A stretch of DNA of 64,000 nt from Isoetes taiwanensis. Its lineage: Eukaryota > Streptophyta > Lycopodiopsida > Isoetales > Isoetaceae. Of this stretch, positions 22,548 to 32,040 are shown piece after piece (within the stretch, counting starts at the first letter, position 1; every line of letters begins with the position of its first letter). The notes beneath the pieces were generated by a model, which saw nothing but the letters and a program-made list of their open reading frames with translations, ran no database searches and had not been told where the DNA came from. Both the position numbers and the translations under genes were made by a program. The stretch lies in NCBI GenBank assembly GCA_021234155.1, contig JAJEKV010000013.1, positions 7,131,725 to 7,195,724 on the forward strand. Direction: 5' to 3'.

Positions 22548-23650
22548 TTGAATGATCCCAAACTTATCAAATCCTTCTTTCAGGATAATTATGCCTCTCT
22601 TTTTTCAAAGGTCCCTCCAGGTCAGATCGATATTACCAGAGAAAAGGGTTTCTTAGCTCTTTGGGACACCATTATTCCATCGTATATGGACTGTATGGAT
22701 GACTCTATAATTATTCCTCCCAATGAAGATGAGATTCTTAATATCCTGAAATCCTTTAAAAAAAAACAAATTTCCTGGCCCCGATGGTCTCCCCAGTGAA
22801 TTATATATTCACTTTTGGGATATTCTTAAGTCTTATTTTCTCTGTATGGTTAGAGGTTTTTGAGATGCAATCATCTTCAACCCTCTATCTTAGCTGGTTA
22901 TATTGCTCTGATTCCTAAAGTGGATAATCCCACTGCCTTATCTGAATGCAGAACTATCTCCCTACCTAATACGTCATACAAGATTTGTGCCAAAATCATA
23001 GCTAATAGAATCAAGGCTTACCAAAAAACATTAGTCAACATCAATCTGCTTTTCTTCCAAACAGATTCATTTTGGACAATTATATTGTGGCTATGGAAGG
23101 TATTCATTGGAACAACATCTCCAATCAGAATTGTGTGTTGCTTAGATTGGATTTCACGCGTGCATTTGATACTGTGAGATGGGATTTTCTGGACTATGCT
23201 CTTACTAAATTGGGCTTTCATCCAAAACTTAAGCTGCTTATTCATGGCCTTAATGTCAACTCTAATTTTGCTGTTATCTTAAATGGCACACCTTCTCAAT
23301 TATTTCCTTTATCTCGAGGTGTGAGACAAGGTTGTCCTCTTGCTCCATATCTTTTTTTAATTGTAGCAGAAATGCTAACCAGGGCTATTCAACATCTTCA
23401 AGCTTTAGGAAAGATCACTGGTCTTAAAATGCCAAATAGTGATACTTCCCTCACCATCTCCCAATATACTGATGATACTTTTGCTTTTTTGGATGCTAAT
23501 GTATCTAATATTGAGTTCTTTCTTGAGATCATTAGCCAATTCTCTGCTGCCTCTGGTGTTCATTTGAATCTGATATGTACTATTATTGGTGATATCAATC
23601 ATTCTAATTTTGCTAATATTAGGGTTCTAAACTGCAATCCCATCGATCTG
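22548..23650 (+). pseudogene. LINE-A ORF2 reverse transcriptase domain, first part
   Basis: In order: ILKSFKKKQISWPRW (decayed SPGPDG block); AGYIALIPKVDNPTALSECR; NTSYKICAKIIANRIK; then after frameshifts LLRLDFTRAFDTVRWDFLDY; RGVRQGCPLAPYLF; and SQYTDDTFAF, in which the catalytic YADD reads YTDD. This is the non-LTR RT domain that copies LINE RNA at the nicked target. The LINE frame ends near VLNCNPIDL, where repeat R1 is inserted, and resumes near 34533. Confidence 0.88.
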
Positions 23651-23752
23651 AGACATCGGATCGCCATTCTAGAATGGGGCGAGCATGCATGTCTTGCATG
23701 CATGCATGCGGCACATGCCTTCTCTGGTTGGGAGTTCGCTATTTTAGGCGCG

Positions 23753-25654
23753 TGTTGACCCTAAACCTGGCTTAAAGGTCAACCACAAGGAACCAATTTG
23801 AGTTTTCACTCAAATTGGGGTTAGAACCTCCAGATCACTTAAGGTGATCAGTCTATGCAAGATAATTTCAAAGACAAGTTCAAAAATTTGAAGTTTTATA
23901 CCTTTCCCATTTCCAGAAATTGACACCTTTGCTAAAACAGCTGTGGTGTTGATATGCAGATTGATTTTTTGAGTCAAGCAATCAGACTTGGTCAAAAAGT
24001 TGTAGGTAACCAACAAGAAAGCCTCCACCAAGTCGAACTTAGTTTGTGAGTTATTCGAGCTCAAAGTGCAGTCAAAATTTGGTCAATAGAAGTCAAATCT
24101 AAAAACAGTGATCAGAGATTGGGATTTTAGAGTTGCCAAACGAATTTTTGAGAATTTCCAAAGCAAATATGCTGTAATGATGATGAGGAATATAGGCAAA
24201 TGGCCAAATTTCCATTTGGATAGGCAAAAGTAATTTTTGTGGTCGGATTTGGCAAAATACGCAAAGAACAAATAAAAACAAATGCAAAAAATTCTAACTC
24301 GAAGCCAGAGTGGAGTTTTTGGATTTTTCAAAACATATGGGCTCCGTGATGTCTCAAGGATTGATGGCAAATGGGCCAAAGGCAATAAAAAAAAGTACAG
24401 GGGAATTTTTTGTAGAATTTTGAATGTATTTAAATTGTAAAAAATCATAACAGATAATTTCTTCAAGTAGGCATCAAATTTCATTGATATAGAGGTAAAT
24501 CAATCATAATAATGTTGGGTAATAATACTTCAAGATTTCAAAAATCAACTTCAGTCAATAAATAACTTCAATAGATAATTTCCAACCAAATCTCTTGGGA
24601 CTTGATCGGGGAGTACTCAGAGTCTTCCAAAATCCTTCTAGTCATGCTCAGCAATGATCACAGCAAGATTTGAACGCTTTTGGGCCTTCAAAAAACTTCT
24701 GTTGTTGATTCCCTGGTATATAAGTTTGAATTTTATGATTCCGGCATCTTAGGGCTTAGATTTAGGCTTAATTTGATGCTTAAGAGCAGGGATCCAGGTT
24801 TAGGTAGGTTTTAAGGTTTAAAAACTCGGTTCCGGCGTGATTCGAGCTTGTTTCTAGTTTTAGGTCCGCCACCAGATTTTTCTCAAGATCTCAAGCGCAT
24901 ACTTGGCCACCGATTTTTTCAAGTATAAACCATGAATATTCCGTATTTTGAGTTTTTGAAGAGCTAGACTATGGTTTGGAAGGGTTACCCATAAAAACCT
25001 TGAAGGAATGAGCCATTGGAGCAAAGGCAACCCTAATATTTGGGGGAATATACCCGATTTTAAGCATTATGAAGGGGAATGTTCCACATAGCATGGCTTT
25101 TTTATGGCACAATAGTAAATAGGTATGGGGGGGAATTTGCAAGAACATGGCATAGGAAATAAAAGGGCAAAAGCTATGGGAGCAATGGTGGGAATAAATT
25201 ATGGGGAATAAGGAGGTATTGGGAAAGAAAAATTAGGCAAGATATGATAGGGTATGCAAGAGTGAACAAAGGGAGTATAAATATAGGAAAAAAAGGCTAG
25301 GAAATTTCAAAAGGGGCAAGAATAAAAATGAGTAAGAATGGCTAGGGAATGGAATCAAATACCATGGGGTCTTCCAAACTTTGAACTTCCAATCTTCAAA
25401 AAATGCCTTCCAAACTTCTTAACCCAGAATCTTCTAGAGCATATTCTTGACTAAGCACTTTGACCTTAAATAAAGTACCTCATGTGAGTTTTGAACCTTG
25501 AGCACTTGTTGACTTGAAGAATGAACAGCCTTTGACCTCCATATCAATGTTGAATGCCAAGAATCTTCCAAACTTCGACCTAGTATTCCAAGATAAGTTG
25601 ACCTAGTTTTGAATGCATGGATCACAATTAGCATGTTGCCCTTTGGGGGCAACA
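23753..25654 (-). repeat. gypsy 3' LTR (left)
   Basis: This 1902-bp LTR closes the element in the minus reading. The first bases of the LTR in that direction form a perfect hairpin (TGTTGCCC ... GGGCAACA, 25634-25654). No clear polypurine tract precedes it at 25655-25690. Confidence 0.93.
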
Positions 25655-26443
25655 TCTCGCCAAAACAAGAAAAAGGCTGGTCCCCTCAGCCATATAATGT
25701 CAAAAATGAATAACTAGAGGGGTCTTCAATTTGGTACCAAGGTGTCTATGATAGAATAAGAGTGTAAAATGCAAATGTTGATGAAGTGAGTGTGAATGTG
25801 ATGATGAAATGGTGTGGATGGAATATGATGAGTGAGAAAAGGCAGAAATGAGTGTGAATATGATATAGGATGATGGTGCAATGGAGATGAAGTAATTGTG
25901 CAATTGCTTGGGATTTCGCCAAAACAAGAAAATGCATGTCTTCTACTTGATCTTCAAAAGGTTGCAACTCTGCTATGATGGTAGAGATGAATTGCAGAGT
26001 GCTTTTCTTCTTTTGGGAATGAAAACAAGAATAAAGGATCTGGATGGAAGGTAGGACTACTTATGACAGGTGAAAAGAATGGAAGAAGAGTGCACCTGTC
26101 ATGGAAACACACAAACCAATTAGTCTCAAATCCTTGCAACTCTGCTATGATGGTAAAGGTGACTTTGCAGAGTGCTGTAAGGTATGAAAAAGAGAATGGG
26201 AGGATGAATGGATGGTAGGTATATTCTAAGACAGATGAGAAAATGGAAGAAGGATGCTCCTGCATGTGACACTTGGTAATCATTAGTATCAATCCTGTTC
26301 TTGAGATCATGTATACTCTTTATCTGGTCAGATCATCCTAAAACATGAAACCAATTCTATTAGAGTAATGTGCTCAAAGTCAAGCTAATCTAAAAAGTCA
26401 AGCTGATTTAACTACACTAAACCTACTATAAACTTTTAAGCTT
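25655..26443. repeat. gypsy 3' non-coding region with a 172-bp tandem repeat
   Basis: GCAACTCTGCTATGATGGTA begins at about 25964 and again at about 26136. The following 150 bp correspond loosely (GGATGG, GGTAGGACTA/GGTAGGTATA, GACAGGTGA/GACAGATGA, GGAAGAAG), so one unit was duplicated and diverged. TCGCCAAAACAAGAAAA also occurs twice (25657 and 25918). No coding signal is seen. Confidence 0.7.
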
Positions 26444-27845
26444 TCAATGTAAAAAGAGGGACAAGCAAGCATGCTGGTCCCAATACCTTTTCAGATGCGT
26501 GATATTGATAGGATTTGGCAAAGGGCATTCCCGAAGCAACCTCTTGTAACCAATAAGAATTAATACCGTAGGATCCAACACTACAAAGGGCCCTTCCCAA
26601 ATATTATCAAATTTGCCACCGAATCCTCCTTTGACTTGTTCCATTTGAGAACAAGCTCTCCTTTCTTAAAGGTGCCTTGTATTTTGTGTGCAGCCTTGAA
26701 TGCAGCCAGATCTTTAGTCTTTTTCAAAGAAGTTTGTGTTCTCGCCCATTCTCAGACTCATCCAAATGTAACAGGCATCCAGCCTTTCCCTCAGAAGGCA
26801 TGTTCAAAGGTAAGCACAATTTGTGAGCTAATCTCAAGGAAGGTAATTCAAGTTCTACCGGTAGAACTGCTTCTATGCCATAAACCAAATTGAAAGGTGT
26901 ATGATTTGTAGCTGTTTTGATAGTGACTCTATAAGCCCAAAGTGCATCCACTATTTTGATATGCCAATCCCTTTGTTAATCTCCACCGCTTTTCTCGCAA
27001 AATATTTTTCAACACTTTATTAGTAGATTCAAATTTTGTCCATTACCCCGAGGGATAATATGAAGAACTTTTGGTGTGCTTGACCTTCAAAATGCTCAAC
27101 AAATTAGCAATGACTTCATTAACAAAGGGGGTACCTCTATCGTAATATATCCGAAAGGAATACCAAACGAGCAAACAAATTCATGTAAAAACCTTGCAGC
27201 TTGTGAGGGCATTAGCTTGCCTCAAAGGTATAGCCTCCTGCCCACTTAGTAAAATAATCAGAGCCACAATAATATGCTGGGTGTTGACCTCAGAAGAAGG
27301 ATTAATGGGACCAATATAATCTAGTCCCCGTGATTTGAAAGGGTCCCGAGATATGATAGGATTCAAGGCAAATGGGTAATAAAATTCTTTTACTAAAAAT
27401 TTGACATTGATGGCAAGTTTTTATAACCTCATAGCAATCTCTAAAAACAAGAGGGCCAATAATATCCGCACTGAATCTTTTTTTTGCAAAGGGTATCCCC
27501 AACAAAATGTCCTCCACAGATACCTTTATGCATCTCTCTAATAATCAAGGCAGATTCTTCTTCACTTACACACCTCAGCAAGATTCCATCCCTGTTAACT
27601 TTGCATAAGACATTTTGTATCAGCTTGAATTGTCTGAATTTGACTTGGAGTGAGGTTTGGAGAGGTGATTCCATGTTGTAAAAAATCTCTAATAGGTTGC
27701 TGCCATCCTCCTTGGGCTTGATTTCCCTGAGTTACTTCCAAGTGTGCTACTGCAAGTGAAGTGTCAGTAGTATTCAATTCATCCTCATGATCAAAAAATA
27801 TATAAGGCAAGTAGAGGCTAGGATTTCGTGTCAAGTGCAACTCTT
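26444..27845 (-). pseudogene. gypsy integrase, frameshifted
   Basis: Pieces in minus order: a linker (27840-27595); the zinc-binding HHCC domain (MHKGICGGHF, then GYYWPS, then TCHQCQIF); the catalytic core start GLDYIGPINPSSEV with the first Asp (about 27310); DRGTPFVNEVIANLLS with the second Asp region (about 27130); FESTNKVLKNI with the catalytic Glu, one base out of frame (about 27020); DALWAYRVTIKTATNHTPFN and LVYGIEAVLPVEL (about 26880); and the C-terminal EGPFVVL ... ITHLKRYW (26470-26600). Integrase inserts the cDNA. At least four frame changes make it inactive. Confidence 0.88.
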
Positions 27846-28256
27846 TTAATAACTTTGCAACTTACAAGCCCATCTCTGGATCTTTGGTTTATTAGTTGCC
27901 TTACCAAATAGCAAACCCATTGGGTTTTGCTTCATATGAACTTGAATCTGGCTCTTTAGAAGCAAATGCCCTTGCCTATTGATGAGAAACATGAGAGCAG
28001 CAGCACTTTTTTCTATTCTAGTGTATCTCTCTTCAAGAGCAGACCATTGTTTGCTTGCAAAGACTATAGTATGCTTGTCCTGTAAAATGGCTAAACCTAT
28101 GGCCTTTTTGGTAACAGTGATATAAACTTCAAATGGCATGCTCAGATCTGGTTTTTTCAAAAGAGTAGCTTCACATATAGATGAAATGAGAAAATCAAAA
28201 GCCTCTTGGCATTCTGAAGTCCATGTAATAGGAAAGAGAGAAGAAATCTGAGGCAA
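27846..28256 (-). pseudogene. gypsy RNase H that normally follows RT
   Basis: The minus frame reads WTSECQEAFDFLISSICEAT, PFEVYITVTKKAIGLAILQD, IVFASKQWSALEERYTRIEK, then HLLLKSQIQVHMKQNPMGLL and IQRWACKLQSY. This is the RNase H/connection domain after RT in Ty3/gypsy pol. The catalytic Asp usual in the 'YTDAS' position reads YITVTKK here, and the WSALEERYTRIEK block carries the Glu. It leads directly into integrase with frame shifts. Confidence 0.85.
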
Positions 28257-28264
28257 CTCGTCAT

Positions 28265-28850
28265 GTGAGGTTTGCTGAACCTACTAGTTCTATAAGATTT
28301 GTGCAGGCTACAGAGATGCCAAAAACTGAGGAAGTAATGGTGGTACAAACCAGAAGCATGGACGAGATCCATAGACCTGCTGAGCCTAATAAGTTTGTTC
28401 CAGAGCAATCCAGAAAATCAACATTACCATTACCTCCTATTTCTCCTCAAGAAATAGCTCCACCTCCTCAACAAAAGTATGGTAAGAAAGATCAAGATCT
28501 GGATGAGTTGGATGTTTTACTGAAAAATTCCAAAGTAAGTGTGGATTTATTTACCTTACTAAAAATTGCCCCTGGTTATAGAAAAAAGTTATTACAACAA
28601 ACTACTTTTAGTGAGGCAGTGGCTTGTGTAGGTGTTGCAAATGCTAGTAATCTTATTTTAGCTCAAAATGAAGAAGATCCAGGTGCATTTATGTGTTCAG
28701 CCACCCTAGGAGGTTATTCTTTTTCCAATGTGTTGCTGGATGGGGGCTCACCTCTAAATATCATGCGTAGCGGCCAATTTTATTGTTGTTGCCTTTGAAG
28801 ATTTAGGAGAAGATGCAGATATATATTATCTCCTGCTAGGGAGAAGGTGG
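28265..28850 (+). pseudogene. gypsy protease region
   Basis: The frame carries MVVQTRSMDE near its start, as often seen at the beginning of plant gypsy pol, then a Pro-rich linker. FMCSATLGGYSFSNVLLDGG includes the aspartic protease active-site region (LLDGGSPLNIM; the usual D-T/S-G is D-G-G). A frameshift with probable loss of sequence follows near 28775. The other frame gives FIVVAFEDLGEDADIYYLLL and then GRRW, the second half of the fold. The enzyme would process Gag-Pol. It is broken here. Confidence 0.7.
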
Positions 28851-29500
28851 ATGGCTACAGTTGATGCTAGACCAATCTGGTCTGAAGGGAGATGCACCAT
28901 TTCAAATGGCACTCAAGTAGCCACAATTTACAATCAGGATGGTTCTTCTGGCTTCAGGGAAGAGGTACATTTTGTTAAAGAAATGCTTATAGAAGAGCCC
29001 CTAGGATCTTATAGTTTAGCAACCCCTAGCACAAAGGAAACAGACCTGATTCCTTTGATTAGAGAGTGTGCACTACCTTCTGAGAATGGGAAAAAAGGAT
29101 GTTTGTGGTTTGATGGAGGGATTTCAAAAAAAATGAGTGTGGCTTCATCTGCAGCCATACTGAAGGATACCTCCAATAAACTCTTGGCTAAGGTAGGAAG
29201 GATTTTTCCCCAAATCACTTCTAATGTAGCATAGTACAAGGCTTTGATTGCAGGTCTTCAAGAACCCAAGGCTATGGATATTTCAATCATACACATCTAT
29301 GGAGATTCTCAGTTAGTGTGCGTATGTGTTAATGGTGAGTATCAGGCCAAGAATGCTGACATGGAATCCTTGAGAAATCAGGTAATGGGAATGCTTGCTT
29401 ATTTTACTTCTTGGGAAATTACTCATATCCCAAGGGAACAGAATTGGGAAGCTGATGCTTTGTGCAGGGATACTTTAATGACTTATCTATCTGAGGGAGC
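28851..29500 (+). pseudogene. additional plant-type RNase H located before RT
   Basis: The RNase H fold is readable in order: GCLWFDGGISKK (first catalytic Asp), a conserved Ala/Tyr-Lys-Ala-Leu block, IIHIYGDSQLV (GDS Asp), and THIPREQNWEADAL (final Asp). At 29232-29234 a TAG stands exactly where the catalytic Glu codon is expected (VA*YKAL; families have AEY.AL), so one substitution created the stop. A second, standard gypsy RNase H follows RT (27846-28256). An extra host-like RNase H is known in the Tat lineage. Here it lies upstream of RT in the reading direction. Confidence 0.78.
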
Positions 29501-30562
29501 TATCCCAGAAGAAGATCTTGATGAGGATGAGGCTAAGGAATTCTATCCTATATTAGTTATAAATGCATCACAAGAAAAGGCAACCAATGAGGTTATAATT
29601 AATAAAAATGGCCAGCAAAGAACTCTGTTTGTAGGAGATCTCTTTGACACACAAAACAAGGAAGAAATTACCAAATTCTTTGAAGAGAGAAATGATGTGT
29701 TTGCTTGGGATTATTCTGAGCTCATTGGTATTAAGGAAGAGGTATGTCAGTTTGAAATTAAAATTAAAGAAGGTTGTAAGCCTGTTTTCCAGAAGTTAAG
29801 GAGGATCAATGCCTCACTTTTAGATCTAATTAAGGAAGAGTTGCATAAAATGTTGGATGCAGGTGTTATTGTGGAAATTATTAATCCTGAATGGGTGTCG
29901 TGCATTGTTCCAGTAGAAAAAAAAAATGGTGCCTTGAGAATTTGTATAGATTATCGAGACTTGAATAAAGCCACCATAAAAGATTGTTATCCTTTACCCT
30001 TTTTAGAAGAAATTTTATATGCTGTTGCAGGGAAAGACATGTACTCATTTTTGGATGGTTTTTCAGGGTTTAATCAGATCAGCATCAAGGAGGAAGATCA
30101 GCCAAAGACTTCATTTATCACTCCTTGGGGCACATATGCTATGAAGAGAATGCCATTTGGCCTAATGAATGCCCCAGCCACTTTCCAAAGAGCAATGGAT
30201 GTTATTTTCAAGACCATGTCTGCTGAAGAGTTTAGGGTGTATTTAGATGATCTTTGTTTGGGCTCTCATTCTACTAACCATGTGGAATTACTTGCAAAAC
30301 TTTGCTCTTTATGCAGGACTTCAGGAGTCAATCTAAATCCAAAAAAATGTATCTTTTTTGCATCTAAAGGGCAGCTGTTAGGACATGAAGTATCCAGCCA
30401 AGGTATTCAGGTTGCTCAGGATAAGATTGAAGCTCTCAAGAAGTTAGCACCTCCCAAGAACTTGAAGCAGGTTAAAAGTTTCATTGGTATGACGAGTTTT
30501 CTTAGAATGTACATTCCAAATTTTGCTCATATTCTGAGTCCCATCTCTAAGTTGACCAGGGT
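29501..30562 (+). pseudogene. gypsy reverse transcriptase
   Basis: The open frame continues from the RNase H. Motifs in order: VFAWDYSEL; LDAGVIVEI; WVSCIVPVEKKNGALRICID with YRDLNKATI; MYSFLDGFSGFNQISI; MKRMPFGLMNAPATFQRAM; VYLDDLCLGS with the catalytic YLDD; GQLLGHEVS; and LKQVKSFIGMTSFLRMYIPN. These are all the expected Ty3/gypsy RT blocks in normal order, with no stop in this part. The usual YVDDI is YLDDL. The frame runs past the true domain end (SPISKLT) into antisense gag at the inversion edge. Confidence 0.93.
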
Positions 30563-31627
30563 AGGTAAATTTTCCAAATCTGAAAGCAACTGCTTGGCAA
30601 AATATTCTTTGACAGTACACCTAAGGTCAGTATGGCCAATTTCTTTGCAAAAAGCACATACTGGACACTCCCTACCAAAATGACCTTTCTTTTTACATTT
30701 AGGACATATTTGCCAATAACAAATATCAGCTGGATGTGAAGTTCTGTTACAATGAATACACTCAGGATAAGTTCTACCTGTTCTGCTTGCTTTGAGCTCC
30801 ACAAGTTGCTTAGTTACTTCTGCTAAAGCCTCAGTTACCTTTGTCAAGTCAGCTTTGACCTCTGAGATTTGAGAATCAGCCTCTTCCTCTTTGGTCTTTT
30901 TCTTTTCTTTATGCACAACATAGATAGGAACAGAGTGGTGATGTTCATAAGGGCCATCAGTGGCATCAGGGTAAAAGGGGTCATGCTGAAAGCTATGATG
31001 TTTTTCTGGTAGGATAGAGAGCATTTTGGTCAATTCAGTAGTCTTGGCAAAAACTTTGTAGATGGAGTCAAAACCTTCTGCAGCTTGTATCTTGATAAGC
31101 TTTCTATGAATTTCTGGTCTAGAAGATAGGCCTTTGATAAAAGAGGATACCAAAAAAAGCGTGGGGACAGTAACTTGGCATTTCTGACATCTACTCATGA
31201 AGGTGCTGAATCTTTCCTTATACTGACTAACACTTTCACCTGCATAAATGGAAATTTTTTGCAATTCATTAACAAGATCCTTAGGAGCAGCAAGCTTTCC
31301 AAACCTGTCTAAAAACTTAGTAACAAGATCATCCCAAGAAGTGGTTCCCATAAGCTTTTCATAAGTCAGCCAAGCACCAGCTTCACTATCCTCTTTAAAA
31401 CACTTTTCAAATTGTGAGAACTTGCACCCTTTCTTGAAGCCATAATCCCCGTAGTAATTTTCAAAAATTCTTAGAAAAGTATTAGCACTCATACTTGAAT
31501 CAAAAGTAGGCAATGGAGTAGCCACATTTAATTCAAGCTGGTAAGGTAAACCTTGAAGTAATCCGGTTGAAAAACTTGGGGGAAGAGATCTATCTCTGCA
31601 AGGTTCTGAAGTATCATGGTCTTCCAT
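30560..31627 (-). pseudogene. gag: gypsy gag with three CCHC knuckles
   Basis: The frame starts MEDHDTSEPCRDRSLP and stays open for about 355 codons. Residues roughly 60-200 carry the retrotransposon gag fold (WDDLVTKFLDRFG, then ESVSQYKERFSTFMSRC). A Lys/Glu-rich coiled segment follows (KEKKKTKEEEAD). Three consecutive canonical CX2CX4HX4C zinc knuckles lie at about residues 290-303, 308-321 and 324-337. Gag coats the RNA in virus-like particles. The frame reads into unrelated sequence after ENLPTLVN, at the right edge of the inverted segment, so gag is separated from its normal pol continuation. This is the longest undamaged frame of the element. Confidence 0.88.
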
Positions 31628-31643
31628 TGGGGTAAAAGCATGC

Positions 31644-31937
31644 TACGGTGTACCACTTTTGGAACCCTCAAAAGTACCTACATTGGGTACTTTTAAAACT
31701 GGTACTTTCTGTTTTTTCTTTCCATTAAAATCAATCGAAATTTTTTGAATTGAAGGTCAATAACATGTCAATCTATAGTATTAGAGGATAACAATACTAT
31801 TAGAGACTAGTATAAATGGATTAACTCTCAAACTTATTATTTATTGCAGCATTTATGCAAGTTCCTAGTACCCAGTGTTGGGTACTTTTCTGGGTAGTTT
31901 TGCACTCCCTAAAAAGTACTTTAGATGGTACACCCTA
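31644..31937. mobile_element. 294-bp MITE just upstream of gag
   Basis: The ends are TACGGTGTACCA and, reversed, TAGGGTGTACCA. GCATGC is repeated on both flanks (31638-31643 and 31938-31943). The interior has mirrored GTACTTTT / AAAAGTAC blocks and encodes nothing. The TAGGG-type end would suit a hAT-derived MITE, though the duplication visible is 6 bp. Confidence 0.72.
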
Positions 31938-32015
31938 GCATGCTTTCACCCATTGATATTGGTTCTTGCTCTGCTGGAAATTTCTGCTTTGGAGCCATGA
32001 GTTCTCGATCCAGGT

Positions 32016-32040
32016 AGAGATCTCGGTAGAACCTCCAAAA
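32016..32040 (-). promoter_or_regulatory. probable tRNA primer binding site
   Basis: Immediately inside the right LTR the minus strand reads TTTTGGAGGTTCTACCGAG. A TGG a few bases after the LTR is the usual start of a primer binding site, complementary to a tRNA 3' CCA. The tRNA was not identified. The site confirms the minus orientation. Confidence 0.55.

Larger units (their letters stand above)
28262..30562 (+). other. inverted pol segment of the gypsy element
   Basis: Protease, extra RNase H and RT lie on plus between gag (minus, to the right) and RNase H/integrase (minus, to the left). At the right edge RT stops at SPISKLT, and at the left edge the minus frame begins DELPQISS and then TWTSECQEAFDFL, which is the normal continuation of RT into RNase H. 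Flipping the segment therefore restores the standard gene order. Both edges carry a CAACT/AGTTG microhomology. Confidence 0.85.
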
